Counted from the stretch's first letter, positions 45,003 to 57,832 are shown. The stretch: 64,000 nucleotides of DNA from Bufo bufo (GCF_905171765.1 NC_053391.1:112006618-112070617); one strand, 5' to 3'. The notes: generated from the sequence alone by a model not told the origin. Numbers and translations: made by a program.

Positions 45003-45440
45003 CTAGTACATGGATTGCAGGATAAAACTTACCAGGAAAGGTTAAAGGACCTTAATATGTATAGCTTGGAAGAAAGAAGAGACAGAGGGGATATGATAGA
45101 AACTTTGAAATACATAAAGGGAATCAACTCGGTAAAGGAAGAGAGCATATTTAAAAGAAGAAAAACTACCACAAGAGGACACAGTTTTAAATTAGAGGGG
45201 CAAAGGTTTAAAAGTAATATAAGGAAGTATTACTTTACTGAGAGAGTAGTGGATGCATGGAAGAGCCTTCCTGCAGAAGTGGTAGCTGCAAATACAGTGA
45301 AGGGGTTTAAGCATGCATGGGATAGGCACAAGGCCATCCTTCATATAAGATAGGGCCGGGGGCTAGCCATAGTATTCAGTATATTGGGCAGACTAGATGG
45401 GCCAAATGGTTCTTATCTGCCGACACATTCTATGTTTCTA
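45003..45440 (+). mobile_element. LINE 3' end (CR1-like)
   Basis: A 112-codon frame reads YQERLKDLNMYSLEERRDRG, IETLKYIKGI, TRGHSFKLEGQRF and YFTERVVDAWKSLPAEVVAA, the conserved C-terminus of CR1-like LINE ORF2. It is followed by GGCAGACTAGATGGGCCAAA and TTCTATGTTTCTAATG, a LINE/SINE-type 3' end. It is strongly 5'-truncated. Confidence 0.82.
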
Positions 45441-45997
45441 ATGACGTGAGAAATAAATACAGGGTCACTGTCTGGGACCACATCCAGCAAACTCTACTCC
45501 CTGTCTTCCTTCAGTACTCTGTTTACTAAGAATAAGGCTACACCTAGGTATTCCACAAGAACCTGCTGTTAGGTCAGTGGCACTTGGCTGCTAGGGATCC
45601 AGGTTACGTCTTCGACGTAAGGTGGCAGAAATTTGTTACAATCTCACAAGTTGCAGACCAAGCAGATGCTAAGGAGTAGAAGGGGAGTAAAATAAGCCAG
45701 TTATAGCCAGGAGAGTCAGTAGAAGCCTAATTTGTATACAAGGAGTTAATTCTGAAACAAGCCAAGGTGAATACATAGGAAGGTCCAACAAAAATGCAGT
45801 ACTAATGAGTACAAGGAGAAAATAGGAGCCAGTAATCAAACAAATCAATTGTTTTAATTTTTCTACCATTTATAAGTGTACAAATAAGTTTTTTTTTACT
45901 GCATCAATAGCAGTTTATAATTTGGTGACCCTCAGTAGATGTCCAATTGTGCCTGCATAAAAAAAAAAGGCTTTGAAAAATTTCTACTGTTTACAAG
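45441..45997. other. Spacer, nothing recognised
   Basis: No recognisable gene or repeat; short open frames lack motifs. Confidence 0.45.
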
Positions 45998-46190
45998 TAG
46001 TGATGAGTGGCAGGGGCAATATTTGAATTTGCGATATTTCGTGAATATTTGGGCGAATATTTGTCAAAAATTCTCGAATTATAAAATATGCAATTATTTT
46101 CTTGATTGCGCGTGCAATACAGGTGTGGGTTACTTTTGTTACCTTTTTTAAGCTGCTAGAAATTTCCTGAGACTGGCAAAAATGGTTGGC
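45998..46190. repeat. hAT-like MITE end (GCGAATATT type)
   Basis: Begins TAGTGATGAGTGGCAGGGGC and continues with AATTTGCGATATTTCG, matching the style of the element at 3921-4311. The other end was not found; it probably runs into the next hAT-type end at 46193. Confidence 0.45.
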
Positions 46191-46847
46191 ACTAGTGTTG
46201 ATCGAGCACCATACTGCTGGAGTGCTCGGGGGCTCAGGCCGAACACATCGGAATGTTCGGGTGCTCTACCGAGCACCTGAGTATAATGGAAGTCAATGGG
46301 AGAACCCGAGCATTAAACCAGGTACCCCCTGCTCTAAAGAGGGGAGGGTGCCTGGTTCATAGGAAGATGTCAGAATATTATGGAAACACCACAAAAATGG
46401 TTCTGTAACAGCATGGTGAGGATGTCTGGATGCATCTTGAATTCGCAGGTTACTGCTGGGAACGATGTTGTCCGAATAGTACGCCGCTTTTACAGAATAA
46501 CAATAATACGTACAAAACCAAATAAAAAAATCGATTTTAGAGGAAAAATTGATAGGAAGCATTCTTTCCTGTATATTTACTGGTATATAAAGTGCAACTG
46601 CTGGCAAAAAAATACAAGGAAGATGCACTCCGATACAACTAATTTATCACATAAAGGAGGGCCTCATTTACATTGTGGTACAATTGTTCATGTAGTGGGA
46701 CTCCTACACTCATAAAGCCTATGCAATAAGTGAAAGGGCTGCCAAAAATTACAAGGAACCGGCACTCCAATACACCCTTTATTAGACATAAAGGGGGGTA
46801 TCATACACACCCTTGAAAAATTATGATTGATTGCCTGCTGGTGACCC

Positions 46848-48726
46848 TCAAAAACAGTCTAACATGTAGTCAGCCATGTGTGCCAAAGTACCAACAGGCA
46901 AGACTTCGCTGTTGTCATCAGGAGGATCACTCTCAATCTTCTCATCTTCTTCTTCCTCTTCTGCCCACCCACACAGAACAGATGGAATTAAATTTCCATG
47001 GGTACTACCATCTGTAGCGGAGGCAACCGTCTTCTGCTCCTCCTCCTCTTCATGGTTCAATTCGCACTGAGAAGAAGAACTGAGGGTGGTCTGGCTATTA
47101 GCCCTTGTAATGTCTTCCCCCATTTCCACCTCTTCCACATGCAAAGTGTCGTCCTTAATTGTGAGCACCGAGCACTTGAGTAGACACAGAAGTGGGATGG
47201 TTATGCTTATAATAGCGTTATCGCCGCTCACCATCTTTGTTCCTCAAAGTTGCATAAAACCTCACATCCATGCCCACTCCTCGCTTGTGAAGAGTGGAAG
47301 CTGACTGGAAAGGCGACGACCATGTTGCAGCTGGTATTCCACTACTGCCCACTGCTACTCACAAAGCCTGGCCAACATGTGGAACGTCGAGTTCCAGCGC
47401 GTGCTCACATTGCACAACAGCCAGTGAGCTGGCAATTTCAAGTGCTGCTGCAGCGTTGACAGACAGGCAGAAGCTGATGGTGATTTGCGGAAATGTGCAC
47501 ACACGCAGTGCACCTTCACCATTAGCTTAGGAAAATTGGGGTAGGTTTTGAGAAACCACTGAACCGCAAGGTCGAAGACGTGGGCAAGGCATGGGATGTG
47601 TCTAAGTTTGCCGAGCTCCAAAGCCGCCACCAAGTTACGGCCATTATCAGACACAACCATGCATTGGTCCTAGGTTAAGTGGCGAGAGCCACAGCTCAGT
47701 CTGGTCTCTTATCCCCTGCCACAGGTCTGCGGCTGTGTGCTGTTTGTCCCCTAAGCATATCAGCTTCAGTACTGCCTATTGCCGCTTCCCCACTGCAGTA
47801 CTACATTGCTTCCAGCTACCGACTGATGACTGACTGGTGCTGCACACTTATAAATCAGAGGTGGAAGTGGAGGAGGAAGCGGAGGAGGAGAAGTGGGGGT
47901 TGGAGCCACTAACATAAGTGCTGACGGAAACCCTGACCGACGTAAGGCCCGCAATCCTTGGCGTTGGTAGCACCTGTGCCACCCCAGGGAACGACTTGCT
48001 CCCAGCCTCCACAACATTCACCCAGTGTGCCGTCAGCTAAATGTAGCATACCTGGCCGAATTCACTTGTACATGTGTCCGTGGTTAAGTGGACCTTCCCA
48101 GTAACTGCGTTGGTCAGGGCACACGTGATGTTACGGGAGATATTTTCGTGTAATGCGGACACGGCACACCTTGAAAAATAGTGGAGGTTGTGGATTGCAT
48201 AACGCGGGACGGCAGCCGACATCAGGCTGTAGAAGGCCTCAATGTCCACTAGCCTAAATTGCAAAATTTCCAGGTCCAGTAATTTGGAAAGCTGCGTATT
48301 TAGTGCTATGGACTGTGGGTGGGTGGCTAGGTATTTTCGCTTGTGTTCAAAGGCCTGGGGTACGGACATTTGGACACTGCACTGGGACACGGAAGTGGAT
48401 GTGGTCGCTGATGGTTCTTGCGAAGGTCCAGGTGCAGGGTGGGCGGCATCCGGGCCTGTGCCTTCGACAGGGAATTGGCCAGCACGTAACATAGGGGAAG
48501 AGGAGGCAGTGTTGCCACCCATAGACACAGATTGTGAACCCAGGCGTTCGGACCACCTATTAGGGTGCTTTGATGCCATGTAGCGGATCATGCTGGTGGT
48601 GGTGAGGTTGCTAGTGTTCACGCCCCTGCTCATTTTGGTACGGCACAGATTGCAAATGACAATTCTTTTATCGCCTGCACTTTCCTCAAAAAAGCTCCAG
48701 ACTGCGGAACACCTACCCCTTGGCAA
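46848..48726 (-). pseudogene. hAT transposase with BED finger, broken
   Basis: On - it opens with a BED-type finger: SAVWSFFEESAGDKRIVICN, a CxxC pair (CNLC) and TTTSMIRYMASKHPNRW. The first His expected in the HxxxxxH part reads Tyr. The RNase-H-like core follows (YFSRCAVSALHENISRN; TGKVHLTTDTCTSEF). Then, after stops, come VVSDNGRNLVAALELGKLRH, IPCLAHVFDLAVQWFL and LCNVSTRWNSTFHMLARL (near 47380), and an acidic stretch to 46848. The C-terminal dimerisation domain is absent. Multiple stops lie between 48037 and 47660. Confidence 0.87.
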
Positions 48727-49535
48727 GGGAGATTCTTCTCACTTTTGACACCCCACTGCCTCTTCCACCCTTTTGCGGTGCTGCAGATTCCTCCCCCTCT
48801 GTACTACTCTCCTCGCTCGACTTGCCACCTTCCCAGGTTGGGTCAGTGACCTCATCGTCCACCACCTGCTCTTCCACTTCCTCACTCTGATCATCTTCCT
48901 GATTTGTTGACCTAACCACAACCTCAGTGATTGCCAACTGTGTCTCATCCTCTTCCTCAACCTCTTGAGACAGTAATTGCATTTGACTCATTGGCAACTG
49001 TGCCTCATCATCATCCACCTCATTAAACTCTAATTGCCGTTCACCACCGTCATGTTCTTGTGACTGTGGATGCTCAAGAGGTTGGGAATCAGGGCACAAG
49101 ATCTCATGTCCCTCTTTAAGCGTGCTTGGCGAGAGGGCCAAAACAAGTAATGGCGATGAAAAAAAGCTCCTCGGAATATCCAAGTGTGGGATCACTTGTT
49201 TAGCCACACTGTAAATGGTGGCAGGAAGGAGGATCAGGGTGAGGACTGTGTGGACCAGACTCCTGGCTACTGAGACTGGACTTGGTGGAAGACAGGGTGG
49301 TGCTTATCTGACTGAAAGCAATATCTGCTGCAATCCAACTGACTCCCTGCTCGCACTCTGCTGATTTCAAGAGTGGTGTCCTGCGCCGCTCTGCAAACTG
49401 GGACATGAAGCTAGGTATCTTGGATGATTGTTTTTCTAGTGCTCTTGGAGCAGGCACAGTTTCTCCGCGCCCAGGGCCACGGCCTCTGCGTGCACCATCA
49501 GCATCACAGACACTTCCCCGTCCCCTACTACTCAC
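48713..49535 (-). pseudogene. hAT leader open frames (acidic)
   Basis: Two frames precede the BED finger: 49535-49200 (starting MSSRGRGSVCDADGARRGRG) and 49207-48713, rich in Glu/Asp/Gln (EFNEVDDDEAQLPMSQMQL), which joins close to the transposase start. The complete hAT at 6836-7435 also has a Ser/acidic frame at this place. A second hAT-encoded product or an unspliced N-terminus are both possible; function unknown. Confidence 0.5.
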
Positions 49536-49539
49536 CTTC

Positions 49540-49747
49540 TTAATTTTAAATGTGATATAATCTTAAAAGTATGTCAAACGTACAGTAGCATAGGATTTGG
49601 AAGTGTATGTGCAAAAACATTTACAACAGTATTTGTGATGAGGAAACATTATACAGTACAGGTACCACAGGTAATGTCACGGTTCGCAGTGTCTACAGAA
49701 AAACTGCACTAGATGTCACTGATATTTTGGTAATGCGCACACTTTAA
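49540..49747 (-). repeat. hAT leader and partial 102-bp unit
   Basis: Its last part (about 49680-49747) is one leader unit with GATGTCACTGATATTTT and GCGCACACTTTAA, interrupted at TTAA by the next element. Confidence 0.7.
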
Positions 49748-52201
49748 CCCCTTAAGGACTCGGCCCTATTTCACCTTAAGGACTTGGCCATTTTTTGCAA
49801 ATCTGACCAGTGTCAGTTTAAGTGGTGATAACTTTAAAACACTTTGACTTATCCAGGCAATTCTGAGATTGTTTTTTTCGTCACATATTGTACTTCATGA
49901 CACTGGTAAAATGAAGTAAAAAAAAATCATTTTTATTAAAAAAAAAATACCAAATTTACCAAAAATTTGTAAAAAATTCCAAATTTCCAAGTTTCAATTT
50001 CTCTACTTCTATAATACATAGTAATACCTCCAAAAATAGTTATTACTTTACATTCCCCATATGTCTACTTCATGTTTGGATCAATTTGGGAATGATATTT
50101 TATTTTTGGGGGATGTTACAAGGCTTAGAAGTTTAGACGCAAATCTTGAAATTTTTCAGAAATTTTCAAAAACCCACTTTTTAGGGACCAGTTCAGGTCT
50201 GAAGTCACTTTATGAGGCTTACATAATAGAAACCACCCAAAAACGTCATTAACCCTTTAGGTGTTCCACAAGAGTTAGTGGAAAATGGTGCTAAAATTTC
50301 AGAATTTAGATTTTTTGGCAAATTTTCCATTTAAATCCATATTTTCCAGTAACAAAGCAAGGGTTAACAGCCAAACAAAATGCTATATTTATTGCCCCGA
50401 TTCTGTAGTTTGCATAAACAACCCATATGTGGCCGTAAACTACTGTACGGGCACACAGTAGGGCGTAGAGGGAAAGGTGCGCCGTATGGTTTTTGGAAGG
50501 CAGATTTTGCTGGACTGTTTTTTTTACACCATGTCCCATTTGAAGCCACCCTGATGCACCCCTAGAGTAGAAACTCCATAAAAATGACCCCATATAAGAA
50601 ACTACACCCCTCAAGGTATTCAAAACTGATTTTACAAACTTTGTTAACCCCTTAGGTGTTGCACAAGATTTAATGGAAAATAGAGATACAATTTCAAAAT
50701 TTCACTTTTTTGGCAGATTTTCCATTTTAATAATTTTGTTCCAGTTACAAAGCAAGGGTTAACAGCCAAATAAAACTCAATATTTATGGCTCTGATTCTG
50801 TAGTTTACAGAAACACCCCATATGTGGTTGTAAACCACTGTACGGGCACATGGCAGGGTGCAAAAGGAAAGGAATGCCATACGGTTTTGGAAGGCAGATT
50901 TTGCTGGACCAGATTTGTGACAACATGTCCCAATCGAAGCCCATTTGAAGCTATAGAGAAGGTTGTCATGGACGCGGCGATACCTAATATGTATACTTTT
51001 TTTTTATTTATGTAAGTTTTACACAATGATTTCATTTTTGAAACAAAAAAAAATCATGTTTTAGTGTCTCCATATTCTGAGAGCCATAGTTTTTTCAGTT
51101 TTTGGGCGATTATCTTAGGTAGGGTCTCATTTTTTGCAGGATGAGGTGACGGTTTGATTGGTACTATTTTGGCCTACATCCGACTTTTTTGATCACTTTT
51201 ATTACCTTTTTTGGGAAGTAATGTGGGCAAAATTTCAATTTCATCATAGTTTTTTATTTTTATTTTTTATGGCGTTCACCGTGCGGGTAAAGTAACATGA
51301 CTGTTTTATAGATCAGGTCCTTATGGACGCGGTGATATCAAACATGTGTATGGAATTTTATTTTTTTCATTTTTAATCAGTGATAAATGTGTTTTTTTGA
51401 TTTTTACTTTTTTTCACTTTTTTTTTTACATTTTTTTGACTCAGACCCACTTGGTTCTTGAAGATCCAGTGGGTCTGATGTCTGTATAATACAGTACAGT
51501 ACACTATATAGTGTGCTGTACTGTATTTTCACTTTACAAAGTCTGATTAGACTTCTGCCTTTAGCAGAAGTCTAATCAGCACCATGGACAGCCTCTAATC
51601 AGTACCATGGACAGCCAGATGCCTGTGAAGGCATCCGGTTGCCATGGTACCCATCACTCCCTGCCACAGCAGATCAGTGGTTGATGGGGAGGTAGGGGGG
51701 CCCCCTCCCTCTCCCATCGGGGGCTGAAAAGGCACAGCAGTCTCCGATGGGAGAGGGAGGGAGCTCCCTCCCTCTTAACCTTTTCCATACAGCAGTCCCT
51801 ACGGACCGCGGCATGGAAGGGGTTAAACGCATTTCATTTGTGCCAGCACAGATGTCAGTCATTTCAAGCAGAGTGTCAGCAATGTGCTGACACTCTGCAA
51901 ACCGCTCGGCTATCCTGACAGAGGGGGCGGGCGGATGATCGCATGCCTGCCTGCCCCCCCAAGCACTGCCTTCACCGCCCGCCCTCCCTGCCACACTCCC
52001 GGGAGATCAGAAACTTCCGAAACCGCAGCAAACTGCAGGTCTGAATTGACCTGCGGTTTGCTGCGATCGCTGACATGGGGGGGGGGGGGGTCACAGGACC
52101 CCCCGGCGCATTTAGCCAATGATTTGAGCAGGCACCAGGTTCTGATCACCGCCCGCCCGAACTATACATGACGTACCGGTACGTCATGGGTCCCTAAGGT
52201 G
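49748..52201. mobile_element. Large TTAA-flanked element 1
   Basis: It begins CCCCTTAAGGACTCGGCC and ends GGGTCCCTAAGGTG, a short imperfect TIR, with TTAA on both sides (49744-49747, 52202-52205). Rejoining the flanks restores CACACTTTAAACAGGAGATG, exactly the sequence of neighbouring tandem units, so the insertion is precise. The interior has two direct copies of a ~396-bp block (ACAAAGCAAGGGTTAACAGCC near 50353 and 50744) and hairpins such as CAGTACAGTACAC...GTGTGCTGTACTG (51492-51523). No transposase; non-autonomous, piggyBac/Kolobok type by target. Confidence 0.9.
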
Positions 52202-52511
52202 TTAAACAGGAGATGTGGCGTGGATAATTTAACAGTCCATAGCTGACACGGTCTATAGAAAAACTACACTGGATGTCACTAATATTATAGGGATGCACAC
52301 AATTTAAACAGGAGATGTGGCACGGATAATTTAACAGTCTGCAGTGAACACTGGCTACTGAAAAACTACACTGGATGTCACTGATATTTTAGGGATGCGC
52401 ACACTTTAAACAGGAGATGTGGTGCGGATAATTTAACTGTCCGCAGCGGACACCATCTGCGGAAAAAGTGTTCTGGATGTCACTGATATTTTAGGAATGC
52501 GCACACTTTAA
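52202..52511 (-). repeat. hAT leader tandem array, ~102-bp units
   Basis: Three units begin ACAGGAGATGTGG at 52206, 52307 and 52409 and share GGATAATTTAACAGTC, AAAACTACACTGGATGTCAC and GATGCGCACACTTTAA. A fourth partial unit lies before 49747. Both large TTAA elements entered this array. Confidence 0.92.
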
Positions 52512-55500
52512 CCACTTCAGCCCCCTTAGCTTAAACACCCTTAATGACCAGGACACTTTTTACACTTCTGCACTACACTACTTTCACCGTTTATTGCTCG
52601 GTCATGCAACTTACCACCCAAATGAATTTTACCTCCTTTTCTTCTCACTAATAGAGCTTTTATTTGGTGGTATTTCATTGCTGCTGACATTTTTACTTTT
52701 TTTGTTATTAATCAAAATTTAACAATTTTTTTGCAAAAAAATTACATTTTTCACTTTCAGTTGTAAAATTTTGCAAAAAAAACGACATCCATATATAAAT
52801 TTTTCTCAAAATTTATTGTTCTACATGTCTTTGATAAAAAAAAATGTTTGGGTAAAAAAAAAAAATGGTTTGGGTAAAAGTTATAGCGTTTATAAACTAT
52901 GGTACAAAATGTGAATTTCCGCTTTTTGAAGCAGCTCTGACTTTCTGAGCACCTGTCATGTTTCCTGAGGTTCTACAATGCCCAGACAGTACAAACACCC
53001 CACAAATGACCCCATTTCGGAAAGTAGACACCCTAAGGTATTCGCTGATGGGCATAGTGAGTTCATAGAACTTTTTATTTTTTTTCACAAGTTAGCGGAA
53101 AATTATGATTTTTTTTTTCTTACAAAGTCTCATATTCCACTAACTTGTGACAAAAAATAGTGGGCATAGTGAGTTCATGGAAGTTTTTATTTTTTGTCAC
53201 AAGTTAGTGGAATATGAGACTTTGTAAGAAAAAAAAGAAAAAGAAAAAATCATCATTTTCTGCTAACTTGTGACAAAAAATAAAAAATTATAGGAACTCG
53301 CCATGCCCCTCACGGAATACCTTGGGGTGTCTTCTTTCCAAAATGGGGTCTCTTGTGGGGTAGTTATACTGCCCTGGCATTCTAGGGGCCCCCCTAATGT
53401 GTGGTAAGTAGTTTGAAATCAAAATGTGTAAAAAATGACCTGTGAAATCCTAAAGGTGCTCTTTGGAATTTGGGCCCCTTTGCCCACCTAGGCTGCAAAA
53501 AAGTGTCACACATGTGGTATCTCCGTACTCAGGAGAAGTTGGGCAATGTGTTTTTGGGTGTCATTTTACATATACCCATGCTGGGTGAGATAAATATCTT
53601 GGTCAAATGCCAACTTTGTATAAAAAAATGGGAAAAGTTGTCTTTTGCCAAGATATTTCTCTCACCCAGCATGGGTATATGTAGAATGACACCCTAAAAC
53701 ACATTGCCCAACTTCTCCTGAGTACGGCGATACCAGATGTGTGACACTTTTTTGCAGCCTAGGTGGGCAAAGGGGCCCACATTCCAAAGAGCACCTTTAG
53801 GATTTCACAGGTCATTTTTTACACATTTTGATTTCAAACTACTTACCACACATTAGGGCCCCTAGAATGCCAGGGCAGTATAACTACCCCACAAGTGACC
53901 CCATTTTGGAAAGAAGACACCCCAAGGTATTCCGTAAGGGGCATGGCGAGTTCCTAGAATTTTTTATTTTTTGTCACAAGTTAGCGGAAAATGATGTTTT
54001 TTTTTTTTTTTTTCTTACAAAGTCTCATATTCCACTAACTTGTGACAAAAAATAAAAACTTCCATGGACTCACTATGCCCATCACGAAATACCTGGGGGT
54101 GTCTTCTTTCCAAAATGGGGTCACTTGTGGGGTTGTTACACTGCCCTGGCATTTTAGGGGCCCGAATGCGTGAGAAGTAGTTTGAAATCAAAATCTGTAA
54201 AAAATGGCCGGTGAAATCCGAAAGGTGCTCTTTGGAATGCGGGCCCCTTTGCCCACCTAGGCTGCAAAAAAGTGTCACACATCTGGTATTGCCGTACTCA
54301 GGAGAAGTTGGGCAATGTGTTTTGGGGTGTCATTTTACATATACCCATGCTGGGTGAGATAAATATCTCGGTCAAATGCCAACTTTGTATAAAAAAATGG
54401 GAAAAGTTTTCTTTTGCCAAGATATTTCTCTCACCCAGCATGGGTATATGTAAAAAGAAACCCCAAAACACATTGCCCAACTTCTCCTGAGTACGGGGAT
54501 ACCAGATGTGTGACACTTTTTTGCAGCCTAGGTGGGCAATGGGGCCCACATTCCAAAGAGCACCTTTCGGATTTCACCGGCCATTTTTTACAGATTTTGA
54601 TTTCAAACCACTTCTCACGCATTCGGCCCCTAAAATGCCAGGGAAGTATAACTACCCCACAAGTGACCCCATTTCGGAAAGAAGACACCCCAAGGTATTT
54701 CGTGATGGGCATAGTGAGTTCATGGAAGTTTTTATTTTTTGTCACAAGTTAGTGGAATATGAGACTTTGTAAGAAAAAATTAAAATAAAAAAAATCATCA
54801 TTTTCCGCTAACTTGTGACAAAAAATAAAAAATTCTAGGAACTCGCCATGCCCCTCACGGAATACCTTGGGGTGTCTTCTTTCCAAAATGGGGTCACTTG
54901 TGGGGTAGTTATACTGCCCTGGCATTCTAGGGGCCCTAATGTGTGGTAAGTAGGTAAATGACCTGTGAAATTCTAAAGGTGCTCTTTGGAATGTGGGCCC
55001 CTTTGCTCACGTAGGCTGCAAAAAAGATATTTATCTCACCCAGCATGGGTATATGTAAAATGACACCCCAAAACACATTGCCCAACTTCTCCTGAGTACG
55101 GCGATACCAGATGTGTGACACTTTTTTGCAGCCTAGATGCGAAAAGGGGCCCACATTCCTTTTATGAGGGCATTTTTAGACATTTGGATCCCAGACTTCT
55201 TCTCACGCTTTAGGGCCCCTAAAATGCCAGGGCAGTATAAATACCTCACATGTGACCCCATTTTGGAAAGAAGACACCCCAAGGTATTCAATGAGGGGCA
55301 TGGCGAGTTCATAGAATTTTTTTTTTTTTTGGCACAAGTTAGCGGAAATTGATTTTTTATTTATTTTTCTCACAAAGTCTCTCTTTCCGCTAACTTGGGA
55401 CAAAAATTTCAATCTTTCATGGACTCAATATGCCCCTCACGGAATACCTTGGGGTGTCTTCTTTCCGAAATGGGGTCACATGTGGGGTATTTATACTGCC

Positions 55501-56875
55501 CTGGCATTCTAGGGGCCCTAAAGCGTGAGAAGAAGTCTGGAATATAAATGTCTAAATGTCTACGCATTTGGATTCCATGAGGGGTATGGGGAGTTCATTT
55601 GAGATTTTCATGTGAGTTAGTGGAATATGAGACTTTGTAAGAAAAAAATTAATAAATTCCGCTAACTTGGGCCAAAAAAATGTCTGAATGGAGCCTTACA
55701 GGGGGGTGATCAATGACAGGGGGGTGATCAGGGAGTCTATATGGGGTGATCACCCCCATGTCATTGATCACTCCCCTATAAGGCTCCATTCAGACATCCG
55801 TATGTGTTTTGCGGATCCGATCCATGTATCCGTGGATCCGTAAAAAACATACAGACATCTGAATGCAGCCTTACAAGGGGGTGATCAATGACAGGGGGGT
55901 GATCAGGGAGTCTATATGGGGTGATCACCCCCCTGTCATTGATCACCCCCCTATAAGGCTCCATTCAGATGTCCGTATGTATTTTGTGGATCCGATCAAT
56001 GTATCCATGGATCCGTAAAAAAACATACGGACATCTGAATGCAGCCTTACAGGGGGGTGATCAATGACAGGGGGGTGATCAATGACAGGGGGGTGATCAG
56101 GGAGTCTATATGGGGTGATCACCCCCCTGTAAGGCTCCATTCAGTCGTCTGTATGTGTTTTGCGGATCCGATCCATGTATCCGTGGATCCGTAAAAAACA
56201 TACGGACATCTGACTGCAGCCTTACAGGGGGGTGATCAATGACAGGGGGGTGATCAATGATAGGGGGGTGATCAGGGAGTCTATATGGGGTGATCACCCC
56301 CTGTCATTGATCACCCCCCTGTAAGGCTCCATTCAGACGTCCGTATGTGTTTTGCGGATCCGATCCATGTATCAGTGGATCCGTAAAAATCATACTGACG
56401 TCTGAATGGAGCCTTACAAGGGGGTGATCAATGACAGGGGGGTGATCAGGGAGTCTATATGGGGTGATCAGGGGTGATCAGTGGTTAATAAGGGGTTAAT
56501 AAGTGACGGGGGGGGGGTAGTGTAGTGTGGTGCTTGGTGCTACTTATTACTGAGCTACCTGTGTCCTCTGGTGGTCGATCCAAACAAAGGGACCACCAGA
56601 GGACCAGGTAGCAGGTATATTAGACGCTGTTATCAAAACAGCGTCTAATATACCTGCTAGGGGTTAAAAAAAACGCATCTCCAGCCTCCCAGCGAACGAT
56701 AGCCGCTGGCAGGCTGGAGATCCACTCGCTTACCTTCTGATCCTGTGAACGCGCGCGCCTGTGTGTGCGCGTTCACAGGAATTCTCGCGTCTCGCGAGAT
56801 GACGCATATATGCGTGACTCTGCGCAGGGCTGCCGCCTCCGGAACGCGATCCTGCGTTAGGCGGTCCGGAGGCGG
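52512..56875. mobile_element. Large TTAA-flanked palindromic element 2
   Basis: It begins CCACTTCAGCCCCCTTAG and ends CGGTCCGGAGGCGG, with TTAA at 52508-52511 and 56876-56879. Most of 53000-55680 is built of blocks that occur in both orientations, such as CACAAGTTAGTGGAATATGA with its inverse and AGTACGGCGATACCAGATGT with its inverse. Hairpins follow near the right end (GTATATTAGACGCTGTT...AACAGCGTCTAATATAC at 56613-56656; CCTGTGAACGCGC...GCGCGTTCACAGG near 56743-56780). The open frames are by-products of the repeats. No transposase. Confidence 0.88.
55690..56475. repeat. Palindromic minisatellite, ~180-bp units
   Basis: Four to five units each contain GGGGTGATCAATGACAGG in both orientations, GGAGTCTATATGGGGTGATC and a GGATCCGATCCATGTATC block flanked by inverted CATACGGAC words. 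Unit anchors fall near 55690, 55870, 56050, 56225 and 56415. It is part of TTAA element 2. Confidence 0.88.
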
Positions 56876-57002
56876 TTAAATAGCCGAACACCAAACTCAA
56901 ATCCAAACTTTTACTGAAATGTTCGAGTCCAGGGTCCAAAATTTCTAAAGTTCAATATGAACCCGAACTTTACAGTTCGGGCTCGCTCAACCCTAGAAAT
57001 AA

Positions 57003-57297
57003 TCTCTACATGGAACACAGAGCACTCAGCAAGCAAGGGAAATTAACCCCTGCCTTGCTGAACAGAAACAAGATAGGAGACATACACAATAATCATTTGC
57101 ACACCACAAAGTTTCCATGGCTAGTAGGTATGAGACAGAGATAGCAGTGCACTGCCACGCTGACACATGGTCCTAGATACACACCACCAGCATCCAGCAA
57201 CCAGACCACACAGCATACAATGGAACACACACATGAACAGAGATTGTAACATAAACTGCATAATGGTTAGCAGAACTAGGGTTGGTCTGCTTATTCT
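57003..57297. other. Short spacer, nothing recognised
   Basis: CA-rich unique-looking sequence between a hAT terminus and the solo LTR target. Confidence 0.4.
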
Positions 57298-57801
57298 GTG
57301 GGTGTCACGGGTAAGGAAGGAAGAGCACCCCCTAAACTGCCACCCTCAATCCTGTCCCTGCCTACTTGCACCACCCGCCCTAGGTGATGAGGCGCAACTG
57401 GGCGACGATCCCTGACCTACGTAAGTGTAGAGCAGAGCGAACAGAGAAAGAGAGAAACATACAGCCAAGGCAGAAGGAGGTACACAAGACTAAGGCAAAC
57501 GGATAGACAGGGAGGTAGATAAGACAACAGTACCCAGTGATGGGAAAGGCAATGGCGGGTCAACTAGCCGAGGTCGGTCCGGGAGGGATGAGGCAGGAGA
57601 CGAAATCCGACAACAAGCCGAGGTCAAATCCGAGAGATAGCATAGGTACCAAAGGAGCGGGCAAAGCGAGGTCAGGAAACAAACAAGGTCAATACCAGAG
57701 GTCAAGTAGGAAGCAATAATAATAGTGCACACAGCCCTAGAGACGAAAATCACAGGCAACCTGTAGCTAGCAGGCCGCCTGTATTTAGAGTGGGGAGTGA
57801 G

Positions 57802-57832
57802 GGTCATGTGACGTGGCCAGCGTCACATGACC
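57802..57832. promoter_or_regulatory. Inverted TCATGTGACG pair in LTR
   Basis: GGTCATGTGACG (57802-57813) is mirrored by CGTCACATGACC (57821-57832). Each half holds an M-box/E-box-type TCATGTGA overlapping a CRE-like TGACG. In an LTR this could be an enhancer; function is inferred. Confidence 0.45.

Larger units (their letters stand above)
46193..56995 (-). mobile_element. Third hAT block, reverse, with nested TTAA elements
   Basis: A hAT-type end TAGTGTTGATCGAGCACC starts at 46193. A BED-finger transposase and N-terminal frames run on - (49535-46848), followed upstream by a 102-bp tandem leader and, after two nested elements, a hAT-type end GGCTCGCTCAACCCTA closing at 56995. The flanks GTTGGCAC and GAAATAAT do not match, and the two ends belong to different TIR subtypes, so they need not be the ends of one insertion. 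The transposase lacks its C-terminal dimerisation domain. Confidence 0.55.

Noticed and set aside
53470..55412. Several 60-110 codon open frames
   Set aside because: They are mirrored copies of the same inverted repeat blocks in TTAA element 2 and have no protein similarity I can recognise.
46193..56995. Treating the two hAT-type ends as one insertion with a target duplication
   Set aside because: The 8-bp flanks (GTTGGCAC and GAAATAAT) differ and the TIR subtypes differ, so common origin is not shown.
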